This document shows, piece by piece, positions 11,985-22,744 of a DNA stretch of 64,000 bases. A program made the translations under genes and the position numbers. The notes under the pieces are model-generated. The model searched no databases, had not been told where the DNA came from, and saw only the letters and a list, made by a program, of their open reading frames with translations. How positions within the stretch are numbered: the stretch's first letter is position 1; each line of letters opens with the position of its first letter. Source of the stretch: Grammothele lineata (taxonomy: Eukaryota; Basidiomycota; Agaricomycetes; Polyporales; Polyporaceae); assembly GCA_002150815.3 (NCBI GenBank), contig NDFF03000098.1, forward strand, positions 186,001 to 250,000, read 5' to 3'.

Positions 11985-13265
11985 TTACTTTCTCGCCCCG
12001 TCCGACTCGACCTTCGGGTCGCTCTCCTTGATGTCCCCAAACGATCCCGCGCCAAAGTCGTGCCGCACGTTGAGGCTTACCAGGATCGCGGTAGCGAGGA
12101 ACTCGGGCGCCGCGTTGAGCACGTAGAACACCACCTTCGATCCGTTGGAGTTGAGCGAGCCGGGTGCCATCGAGTCTAGTGCGGTCGTGGTGAAGCGGAG
12201 CACGTAGAGGCGGTAAGAAGCTACAATTGACTGTGGGCGTTGTGTCCCAGGTTAGAGGGAGAGGGAGGAGGGATGGGGAGAGAGAAAGGGACGCACGATG
12301 AGTGAGGCGGATACTGCAAGCCAACACACGGACGGGCCGTGCACGCGGGGCATGCGGAAGTACGCCAAGACTACGGCTTGTCCGATTCCTGTGGTGAGGC
12401 CGAGCGCGAGCGCGTCGCTTGCGTACCTGCCGGGCGTGAGTCATGTTAGCGATCCCGCACTCTGCAGGCTCTGACGCGGCCGGAGAGCTGTCGAAGTAGA
12501 AGCTCACCAGAGATCCCTGACGAGCGAGGCGTGCGCCCCGGACTTGAGTGCGCTCTTGTAGTCGACACCCGCGACGATGCCTAGCACGATCGACACCAAA
12601 AACAAGATATTCGTCCACGCGCACAGACGACGAACCAGCCACCGCGGGTACGGGAAGTCCTCAAAGACCTCCCCCTCCAGCTGCTCCTCAGGCTGGTCCG
12701 GCGGGGCCTCTCCTCCCCTCCCCAACCCCCCCTCAGCCGCCCTCATCGGCCGGAGATCCACCGCCGAGCCAGACTGGGGCGCGAGCTCGCCGCCGGGGCC
12801 GAAGTGGCGCGGGGTGAGGTGCTTGATGTGCGGGCGCATGCGCGTGCCGATCGTGCTGCTGACGAGGAGCGCGCGGGCGAGGTTGCCGATGGCCTGGCCG
12901 TGGGAGATGAACCCGCCCGCGAGGGCGGTCTGGAAGTAGACCTGGAGGCCCTCGCTCGTGCGCAGGGACTGGGAGTGGGCGGATATCGCGCGTAAGGTGT
13001 ACGCAACGGCCCTAGTAGGTAGTTTCCACGGGACGTTGAGCGAGATTCAGATCGACGAAGAGGAGGGAGGGGCGTACCGCTCGATCACGTAGGCGCAAAC
13101 ACCGACGAGCATGTACGATCTAGAGCGGCGATGGATAATCCGCCACAGCGCGATGGGTATGAGGAGGACATGGAGGATAGCGAAAAGAATCGATGGGGCG
13201 AAGTCGACCGGGAAGGGAACGCCTCCTATCGGCGAGGGGAACTCGTGCGTCGAGTTAGAAGACAT
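11985..13265 (-). CDS. Seven-span fungal membrane protein of unknown function
   Basis: Four exons (13265-13078, 13011-12508, 12426-12297, 12230-11985) splice in phase to 355 residues. Seven hydrophobic segments are visible. In order they are around FAPSILFAILHVLLI, MLVGVCAYVI, FQTALAGGFISHG, ILFLVSIVLGIVAG, ALALGLTTGIGQAVVL, VCWLAVSASLI and VVFYVLNAAPEFLATAILV. A Gly/Glu/Pro-rich hydrophilic loop of about 80 residues lies between spans three and four. There is no cleavable signal peptide; the N-terminus is short and probably lumenal/extracellular. The layout resembles fungal seven-helix families of the RTA1/DUF3112 kind, but no diagnostic motif was recognised, so no function is given. It stands alone between two gene-poor intervals. 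Confidence 0.75.
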
Positions 13266-15126
13266 AAACGAGGGGTCAGTACTTCAGAAACAGAAAGAGG
13301 ACAATAAGTGGCTGAGTTGCGACCAGACCACAAGCACCGGTGGACGATGTTATATGGCTCGTCTGAAGAAGACCGTGTCTCATCGGACCCATGTACGCTG
13401 CGCACCGCTAGTAACACCGCGTTGCAAGCGGCGAGAAGCATGCTGCGTCGGCGGCACGGGCCATGCCGGACAGATCACCACCTCGCAGCCAAGGACACGG
13501 CGGCCCAGGGTTAGGCAAACCGAGGTTACCTCCCTTCCTCCTCGTGTGTCTCCCCTCGCTTCAGCGACAAGAGCGTGAAGACTGTCAGTCAGTCCTCCTC
13601 AACTTTATAGCGGCCGAATGCCACTGAAAACGGTCGTCCTCTAGCTTACCGCATGAACAGGTAGACGCTATCGTAAGAAATCCTTCAGATGTCTTTCTCA
13701 CGTCTGTCGCCGGTTCAATCGCCGCAGTGTGGCGGTACCACCGCCACATGTCCGCAAATCCTGCCCCGCCCGGACAGAAAAGTGGATGAGGGCCTACAAT
13801 ACTCCACACGCGGTGGTCCATGCTGCCCTCATCATTCGGCGCTGCTGTGCAGACACTACTGTACGAGCGCGCAAGCTCATCATATGACTGTAGCACTGTC
13901 CATCAGTCGTCCACCGTGCTTCGGCTGCGTACCGCGGCGTTGATGTCTTCTTTTTCAAGAAGGCACGGCTAGATGTGAAACAATGCCGGTGGAGAAAGGC
14001 TCCTGCTAAGTGCACATAGGCCCTTGCAAAGTCCGAGTCGCTGCTGGTAAGTACTACACCGTGTCGGAACTGGCACACTGACTTTCGCTTGTGTCAGACG
14101 AGGCCGCAGGACACCATCAAGCTCTAACAGGTTATACGCACTTTGTTACAGCTCACTTTACGCATCTGGCCAGAGCGTTCTTGCATGCTTTACGGAGACA
14201 ATGGCATGACGGAAGAGGTTCAGGCGTCGCTCGGAGGACTTCCGAGAGTCGGCTTGGAAGGGGACTACGGGCGTCTACATTACTGAATCGGTGCGTTTAT
14301 GTAATCGCTCGAGCGCCACCCATATTACACGTGGCGCTTAGGCTCCTTCCTCTTTTTTTCTTTGGTACCATCGTGCGCCGACTATTTCGCAAGTGTCTCT
14401 TGGCCAACATAACGCCGGACGTTCATGAGAGTAACCTGGATGCCACAGTGAGTAGCAACTAGTGGTGAACTCATTCAACGTTGGAGGTGCGTCTCGTATC
14501 AGCATCGTAGGGGCTGCCAGCCATACTACCAACCTTAGAACTTCTTGAGACTCGGATAACCAAGCCTGAAGTTTAACAGTACGTTCATGGAGATGTGTAT
14601 TCAGCTCAAGTCTAATTTGATTCCTTAGGTCACAGGCGCAATCTGGGAGATACTCAGCCTATCTGTGAGTACGACGTTTCTGACATCACATCGTCTTTGG
14701 ATGAATCGTTGTATCCCATCTCATATCGTCTAGTCACGGGAGGGTGTTTTCGGCCACGAGGACATCGTTCTCGCATGATCGCCTCTCACAGGAGGCTTTA
14801 TCTTCTCTCTGAACATGTAGCACTGCGCTTGTCCCATGCCTTCGCTTTGTAAAACACACGCTGATGCGTTTTCATAGCTCCCGGCCGTCGTAGTCCGACT
14901 CCGAACACGCGGGCAGCTCACTGAAGCAATGAATCGCAACCGAAATCTCTGGGGTAACGTACAGAGTCAAGATACCAAAATCCTCGGCGGGTTGACAATA
15001 GCGCGACAAGCTTCCACTGCGCTATGTTTAGAATTTGGAGCACTCATGGCCCGAGAGCGAAAACCCTGCATCGCGTTGTATGTTTTTGTACACCGCTCCT
15101 TTGAGCTCGACGTGCATAACGCGCTT
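13266..15126. other. Intergenic, no gene supported
   Basis: About 1.9 kb. Short frames on both strands without motifs or splice-linked continuation. It separates the seven-span protein from the HET region. Confidence 0.45.
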
Positions 15127-15895
15127 TCACACAGGTTCGATCGGGCATGACGCCAAGAGGTCGATCTCGCGCTCCTCGTTCTCGAACACTGCTGCACCGC
15201 CCGGCCAGTCGTCGACGTGATCCGTCGCGCAGTTGTACGCATCCTTGAGCTTCCCCGGTAAACTACCGTGATCGCGAACCTATTAACTTCCAGCCGCCGG
15301 GTCAACCACCGGGAACGGGTAAGTATTTCATGCCAAAGTTGGCGACCTCAATCGACGGCAACTCGATCACTTCGAATGGGCTGCGTAAGGGGGTGTAGAA
15401 GACCACTTCTCCTGTGCGAAGATCTCGTGGCGCTGGAGCAAAGAGGAAACGGGCGTGGTGATTGACGTTGTGAAAGCCTGAGTATATCTCGGCCAGATCC
15501 TCTGCGAGAAGCTGGTCGCACTCGCAGTCATGACAAGCACTCTAAGCGAATAGGGTGGCGTCAACGTACTGTCTCCGCGTGAGTTCCTACAAGTGCTAGA
15601 AAGCCTGTCCATCCTCGCCATACACGGTCCGTATGCTGATATTGAAAAGGCTGAGGAGGCAATAGGCTTCGTCTTCGACGCGGCTGATCTGGCGATCACA
15701 CGCCCCCTTCATCCGCTCCCCGATTGAGGACGCGAAGAATGACCGCTCCCGAGTGAGATCCACCTCAGCAATGCCCGTGCAGTTCGCAAGCACGTTGTTG
15801 AGGCCGATCTTTGTCCCGGACCACTTCCAGTCGATTGCTTCACAAGCGGCGGCACTTGTTTCATAGTACGTAGTGGTACTACAGTAGTAATACAT
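15127..15895 (-). pseudogene. HET-domain gene remnant with in-frame stops
   Basis: Minus-strand translation gives the second half of a HET protein. It contains GTKIGLNNVLANCTGIAEVD, then SRVEDEAYCLLSLFNI and TVYGEDGQAF. After that, one frame keeps clear homology through three TAG codons: AF(*)HL(*)ELTRR..ATLFA(*)S. By comparison with the intact HET genes these sit where YR, LQE and AW are expected. The frame continues through FLFAPAPRDL, equivalent to LLAPSPRQF in HET B. A further segment carries CATDHVDDWPGG, the C-terminal motif shared by all HET proteins here, and ends at TGA 15127-15129. The N-terminal part (YAILSHVW, TCCIDK) is missing. It lies 26 bp downstream of HET A on the same strand, consistent with a tandem copy that was truncated and then decayed. 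Confidence 0.85.
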
Positions 15896-15920
15896 ATATT
15901 ACATGCCACGGGCTCTCGTT

Positions 15921-18601
15921 TTATTGTTCACCATATAATGGTCCCTCAGGCGCGCGATTCTGGAATAGGGCTGCGAAACGACCCATCATCTTTGAGAGCA
16001 CACTACGAGCGGGCTTAGCTCTCTGAGGCGGCTCGATAACGTACCGGGGAGGGGGGGTAGCCTGTGGTAGTCCCGAGCCACCGCGCTGCTGAATGTGGTG
16101 TGGCGAGTCTCCCAATGGGACCTGTTTCGTTTCCATGCGAGTCCGGCCTTCGACATCCGACGCGACTCTTATCGGTTCCGGAGAAGAACGAAGAGGCCCG
16201 GCGTTCCACCTTGGTTGCGACGCAGCCACAGACAATGCTGCTTCAAGAGATAGTCCCTCCCTCAGCAGTCTGTGTAGCACAGGAGCTGCATTCCATTTGA
16301 AGTCATCGCTTTCGCAGATTTCACTGGAAAACTCCAGCTCGAGCGTCTTTCCCGCTGCCCTCGACGTGGCCTTGATTCCAATCTCCACCGTCATGTCGCC
16401 ATTTGGGCCGCCGCTGAAGGTATCGCTACGAACGAAATGCCATCCGTTCTCCTTCCTCCACAGCGAGATGTGGTCGCTCGGGCACGCATGGGGTGTGGGA
16501 ACGGGCAAGGCGGAGTGTGCACCGAATTGGAAATCTATGACAGCATAATGGCGATAGCCTGGGGTGTCTCCCGAATTAGCGGTGTAGTCTAGCAAATCGC
16601 CGCCGTTGTTGTCAACTTGAGCAGAAGAACCAGCCGTGCGGCAACATCCCAGGGTTATGGTCATGTGGCACAGCACGTCAGGTCTGGAGTGTTCCAATCC
16701 ACGGAATGCCGCATCACGCCTGAGCCCGCGCCGGTGATGATATACTAGTAGGAATCGGAGTGTGACGGGCTGAGTACCTGTCCACCCCAATGGCACCCGC
16801 GTCACGGAGATTGCCTTCCAACGATGAATGGCTTCGAATCTCCGTAGGGTGGACGACCTGATAAGGAATGGTGGGTTTATCATGCCAACGCTAAGGCGCT
16901 CGACAAGATCCAGTGGGTCCAGAGGGTTTGCGCCGGGATTGGGGCGCGATGCAATATAGATATTTTGCCATTGCCACTCCATGGGGATAGTACGAGCGTC
17001 GATGCCGGATTGGAAGCTGAAACGTTTGTGCGGACAGCAACAATGATAAAGTGGGAGAGCAGAAGAACTTGGGTCTCTGACTAGTACAAGCAAGAACCTG
17101 CTGGTACCTGGCCAGAGGTTGACCAAAGAATAGTTACTATCAATATCTTGGACAGGCACATGAGCGTAGATGCCTCGTTGGCTGGCAGTGAAAGAAAATT
17201 CGTGCATAGTGTTGTCCTCTGACTGAGGTTCTATGTCACGGTACCTGTACTATCGCGAAGTTTAGCGTAAGAATCGTGCTGCTATATTATTTGACAAGCC
17301 AAGCTCACCAGTACCCTGACACCTGATGTATTGTATTGGCTGAGGACTCTCTCTCGGCCTGATGTCCAAGGCTCGACCCTATCTAACCAGCTATATGTAC
17401 TGAGAAATTGCGCAGGGGAAGCCGCGAGAAGGTAGCCTGTATTGCTGGGACACTGAGGGCATTGACCTTGGAGAGAATGCTTGAGCTTCATGCTAACAGA
17501 GACTTCTTTTAACTTGTTGTCCCTCACAGTTGGCATGTCGGCATACCCCTCCCTCCAAGTAGAGAACATCTCAGGTCTGGGCGGCCCAGGTGCCACATGC
17601 TCGGGATCTTCCTGCATAGGGCCTACATCTTCACCCCAAATAAAAAGCGACGTGTCCACGGAGGTACGCATGATCTCTTCCTGCAGGCGATAGAACGCGT
17701 TCCTGCCCTCCCCATAGAGAGTCGGAAGGTTAACCTCGAACAGACCGAACAAACAGTACGCTTCATCTTCCACCCGCGTCGTCTTCCGACTTGAAGCCCA
17801 TGACATTCGAACGGAAACCCCCACGTCCATCACATCCTCCTCGAAACACAGGACTTTCGCTGAGATATATGTGATGTCCTCCAGTAATTTCGCGAGTTCG
17901 ACTTTTGTTCCAAGGCGAGTCCATGAAGACGACATGAAGACGACCAGCTTGGGCGCGATGAGCTCCTGTAGAGTCCAGCCTCTCGTGTGCCACCTGCTCT
18001 CGGCGAAGGATGTCTCCCATGACATAGGAATATTAGAGTCAAAGGTCACATCGGCTAGATGGACGAAGCAGATAGATGAGAGGGTGTAATAGCGAAACAT
18101 GGAGTTGATCGCTTCTGTGAGTTCGGCACTGCTTGATTTATCGATACAGCAGGTGTCAGCCCAGGCCCACAGGTATCCTTCATCCCGAGCAACCTCGAGG
18201 AACCTCTTGATCTTCTGAGAGAGGCGATGAATGGGGAGGGATGGCGTCAGTACGCCGTTAGAGTCGTCGTCGACACCAGACGCGGAATTTATCGTGTCGG
18301 GGAATGGAACGGTTGATGGCGAGTCATTTCGTTCCGAATAGGCGTGTTTCATCTGTAGGATCGTTGCGGAGAGCGCAGCGACTTGCCTTTGGAGTCTTTC
18401 TATGGCAAGCATCTCCGTGGTGGGGAGGCGCGTTTTGGAGGTGGCTATCTCATACTCGTCCATGGCAGCTCGGACGTTCTGGAATGTATCCTCCCCCTCC
18501 ATGCTCCAGACGTGAGAAAGAATCGCGTAACCCGGATGAGGGACGCTTTCGGGACCTGTGAAGTGTTTGAGATGGCCAGTTTCCGTGTTGAGCAACCACA
18601 T
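15921..18601 (-). CDS. HET A: heterokaryon-incompatibility domain protein
   Basis: Two exons (18601-17309 and 17222-15921) give 864 residues. The HET domain spans roughly residues 1-290. It shows MWLLNT at the start, YAILSHVW (25-32), TCCIDKSSSAELTEAINSM (from 150), RGWTLQEL(I)AP and the trailing block MSWASSRKTTRVEDEAYCLFGLF. A coiled-coil-like insert (about 60-95, LQRQVAALSATILQM) lies inside the domain. After the intron comes a second conserved module. It has RGIYAHVPVQDID, WQWQNIYIASR, TRVPLGWTGTQPV (about 572) and CPSDHISLW (about 678). A Pro/Arg-rich tail follows. HET proteins trigger cell death after non-self contact between hyphae; the trigger of this one is unknown. The splice join keeps one frame (..RVL then SEDNT..). 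Same-strand pseudogene immediately downstream. Confidence 0.9.
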
Positions 18602-20945
18602 TGACGTAGAAGATCAAACTGTAGTATCTGAGTATAGCGAAACATCTTATTAGGTCGATTTTCTAAGGTACCGGAGGGATTGTCGGCATACAGACAGAGG
18701 CGACTCACAAGATCTAGTGTCGAAGAGAATTGAAGCCTGAGGGTAGCCCTGGGCGACGTTGAGCTAATGGGAGGTGGGGTGTCGAGCTGGGGAGGCCACA
18801 ACGGTACGACACTATGCACGAGGGAGACAGACAAGGCCTGCAGATGACTGAGCGTTTAAAGGTTTGGAAGTCTCTCGGGCGTCTGTCATAGCAGAACCTC
18901 ATGCCACATGAAAACTTCACGTTCCGGAGATACTTGGAACGCTTAGCATCACTACAATTTTGGTATCGGTATTCAATGAATCAACGCCCATCCACGAAAA
19001 TATGATTATTCTTGTACTAAGAGTACTAAGAGTACGAGACGAGAGCACTGCACTATGAAGTTGATCTCTGGGAACTGTCGTCCAATAGTACAAGCAGCCT
19101 AACAAAAGTCCAATTAGCTACATATCGACTGTCCATGCAAGAAGAAGACAGAGATTGATCAGCGTCTCAGATGCAACGAGGAAGTATGATTGCATTTTCA
19201 TGGGAGTCGTGTCGCCCCGAAGGGATACCCACGACGTCAATGGAAACCGCTAATGTGATAATCATAGACACGGGAAGAACCAGAGCGACGGACGAAAGGA
19301 CACTTACATCGACCGGACGAAAAGGTAATCGACCGATGAGGCTCCCAACGAAGGCGCGACACCGTTCTACCGCACACTGCGTCGAGGTTGGATGTAGCCT
19401 AGAAGAAGGCAGGCCATCAGCGAAGCTCGAACAAGCCAGAACATGCCGTCTGCCACAGGAGATCATATAAACGAGATTCATGAACGTAAATCACGCCGAA
19501 CGCAACGATGGCGAACGCATCACATTCGAGATGGAAAGTTGAATCATTCGCCCCTCGAAAGCCGCGAAAGTAACTCACTGAGCGAAACGTGGTGAATGAT
19601 CGGTGCAACCTTGCTAGAGGAACATACCGTCTCTTGGCAACGTTGAAGCGCCTTCCCGAGAGTGTGCCACATTCGGTGTAGGCAGACCTATAAATTCAAA
19701 TCCATGTCAGCCACGCGTCCTTCATTCTCGTGAACAGAAAGAAACAACAGAGAGTCAGAGAAGAACTACTGTTTTATCACACGCGAGAGATAATGCTTCT
19801 CTGGTCAAACAACGGAACTTTGCATGATACTCATCACAACAAGCCATAGCTCGGTGCGCAAGAAGAGCAGGCGGGCAGGCTGTCGGGCCGGAGAATATCG
19901 CGGAAAGTAACTCACCTCGGAAAGCGTTCAGAATATAGGTTTCGTGGCCAAGCGCAGTTGCTGTAAACGAGCTAAACAATACATATCAGCTACACGAACA
20001 ACAACCATCAGAAAGACGAGATGAAGGAGGGAGGGAATCAGAGAGATTCTGAACTTGGTCGATCACGTTAACCGCCGCGACATTTGGGGGGGCCGTCGAC
20101 GTCCTCAGGTAATAGGGAACATTTTTGTGCATCATTCGCCACTCGTGGAGTAGCACGCGCAGGAGGAATGTCACTTATTAGACACGTACCTCTGATCATG
20201 TCGTGCTTCGGTGTTTCATAGTCCAACCAGATCGCCGTGCTCGGGAGCTCGCTCCGCCGACGATCAAGCACATCGTATCATCCGTTTGGGACAGTGGTAA
20301 ACGTCGACGTTGAACGCCTCGCGGGAACGCCACGACGGCAGTGACGGGAGCGATCTGTACCGATCGATCAGTTAGCATGTGTGCCTGCTACCGTCTCTGG
20401 GGAAACACGATAGAATGGAAGAGATAAGGAAGGTCAGAATGATCTTCAAAGGTACGTTCAGCGGGGTAGACCCTTCACGTAAATGTAACAGGAACTTGCA
20501 ACGTCATGCAGAGTAGGATGGGAGATGGAACGACGTGGGGCAGACACATTCGCTCTGGCCATGCAAGATCGCGACATACCATTCAAGCATGGCTATGCCA
20601 GGAACGACGGGCAGTTCCCTGAGAGGACTAAGGGTAGATACATCGCTCTCTGGGGGAAATCTGGAGGATGGCGAGCACGATTCCCTGGACGATGAGGATG
20701 TTGGACGAGGTACAGTGAGCTAGGGTTGGAAAAAGTACACGCGTCGCAGCTGCAGCAGGCGGCTCTTTCCCCACGGGGCCCCGCTTAAGCTTCGCATTCG
20801 CATGGCGACCGCGTGGAGAAGCTCCAGCGCTTGTATGTTCCCGCGCTATGTTCGTGCAGAAGGCTGAAAAACGGGCCCGCCCGAACGTATGCGATACAAC
20901 CCACAGAACACTATCGTACACGCCCACGCACCAACACAACACGCC
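18602..20945. other. Intergenic, no gene supported
   Basis: About 2.3 kb. Several short frames on both strands include mildly hydrophobic stretches on the minus strand (for example within 19167-19481). I could not connect them into a spliced gene. It may hold a decayed membrane-protein gene; this is a guess. Confidence 0.35.
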
Positions 20946-21765
20946 CTACATATTCGCGATGACCCACGCCTCGTGCCTGAACGCCACGACCGCCTCGCTG
21001 TCTCCCTCCCAGTCCGGGCGGGGCTCAACCGCCTCCGCGGCGGGCGCCCCATGCCACTCGAGCGCCTCCCTCCAAGAGTCCCTCGCGGTCCACGCGCGGA
21101 CCTCAAGCGCGCGCGCGAGGTCCGTGAAGCCGCGCGCGCAGGCGCGGTGCGCGGGCGGGTACGCGAGGAATGCCTCGCGGTGCGTGAAGATCGTCTCGAG
21201 GTAGTCCCCGCCTGTCGTTGCGTACGCGCCCGTGCGGATCTGGGCGCAGACGGCTTGGAGGTAGGCGCAGCCGCATTGGGTGTCGGTGGGGTTGGTGGTG
21301 GTGGTGGCCGAGGCGGGAGGCGAGCTTGCGCTTGAGGGCGGAGAGGAGATGGAGGTGGAGGGTGTGGTGTGTGAGCGACTTGGCTGCGCGGGGAGGAGAG
21401 CGGGGGGAAGGGGTGAGTGAGGGGTAGTTTTGGCGGAAAGCGGGCGGGCTTACGTGGTAGGTCGAGCCCTCCTCGTCGGACGAGTCGGACATGGCTGCGT
21501 CGTCGATGTGTGTTGGTGAGGTCTGTGCCAACTCTTCGTTTGCCTTTCTCCATGGACATAGTCGCCACATCAGCCCGTCTGTTCATCACCGAGGTCGAGA
21601 GTGAACGACTCACAAATACAACCTTCTGTCTGTGCGCGTCCAACGTCATCGTCCCCAGTAGTTGCGCTAGTTGCGCATCAATCTCCATCATCTGGGCGAG
21701 TAACGAAGTGAGCCCGCGTGTGATTGATAGGAGCAAACACTACTTACCCCGAATGAGCTGCTCAT
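20946..21765 (-). CDS. Unidentified 207-residue protein, four exons
   Basis: Exons 21765-21748, 21691-21614, 21543-21454 and 21383-20946 join in phase, each with GT..AG ends. The product starts MSSSFG, then a helical-looking segment EIDAQLAQLLGTMTLDAHRQK. Next come an acidic Ser patch (SDSSDEE) and a Ser/Thr/Pro-rich linker. A Cys/Trp-containing C-terminal domain follows, with CGCAYLQAVCAQIRTGAY, GDYLETIFTHREAFLAYPPA and RAWTARDSWREALEW. It ends at TAG 20946. I do not recognise the family. The regular helical C-terminal half and consistent splicing argue that it is real. Longer continuous frames on the same strand (for example 20846-21736) are low-complexity Arg/Pro shadows and were set aside. 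Confidence 0.6.
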
Positions 21766-22744
21766 GTCTTCAAGTCGTATGTGGTGTGTAGTCGAATTTC
21801 GGGGAACAATGTGGTATCAAGCAAGGAGGAAGCAACGGGGCCTCGCGCTGTGCGTAGTATATAACAAAGGAGCCATGCCGCCCCCGACCGCTATCCTCGT
21901 TGTGCGGAGCGGCCTGCGGGCGCGGTGCGCGGGCCAACCATGATCGACGACGGATCTATCCAGGCCGAGCTTGCTGTTATCGGATGGGTGGACTCCTCGA
22001 GGCAGATCTCCGTGCTGAACAATCCTGTCTGGGAAATGCGAATCACGTGTGGTCGCACATTGGGCTTTTGTTGCTGATATTGGGGAGACGAGGGAAAGAA
22101 GGACGGCAGCGTGCGCAGAGCGTGGATATCTGGATATCTGAGGTACGGAGCAGTGCCCTAGCGGTTGAGGGAGAAGATAGCCCATCGCGGGAGAGGCGCT
22201 TGTACGGCGTGCAGCCCACGCGGGAGTATAAACGCCCATCAATTGCGCTTCAGTGACGTCAGCGAATTCTTCGCGGTTCGACTCAATCAATGACTCGCAT
22301 GGCCGGACTCCTACTTTGTCTGACTTCCTCGCCCTTGATATCCTTGTTCGTTAGGGCTGGGGAAGTTAAAGATGCTTGAACAAGCCGGTATAGCATGGTA
22401 AGAAACATGGTTCTCCATACCAGCGCCTCCTTTTGACATCTCCATCCGGTGGTAGACGTTGTCGGGCTTCTCCCGAGTCCCGACTCGCACCGACGGCCTT
22501 CCGTGGCCAAGTGCCCGAAAGCCAAGAGTCCAGATACATCACTTCAGCTTCCCAGGTACCTATGCTGTCTCAAGATGCTCCGTCAGGCGACCTCCCCTCT
22601 AACGGCAGCGTCCCGAAAGCCCCCGCCCCAGAGTCCGGCGAATCGCGGACTCGAACCTAATCAGTCCGTCTGACGTTTTCCGGTACCGCGACCGCGCTCC
22701 CTCACTAGCCTCTTTCACTCAAACCACCATCTTCTCGCTGCAAG
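21766..22744. other. Shared promoter interval between the 207-aa gene and the metacaspase
   Basis: About 1 kb between divergently transcribed genes. No coding signal; it presumably contains both promoters. No clear TATA or other named element was identified. Confidence 0.4.

Noticed and set aside
20846..21736. 296-codon minus-strand ORF rich in Arg/Pro
   Set aside because: Reads through three introns of the spliced 207-aa gene; composition is typical of a shadow frame.
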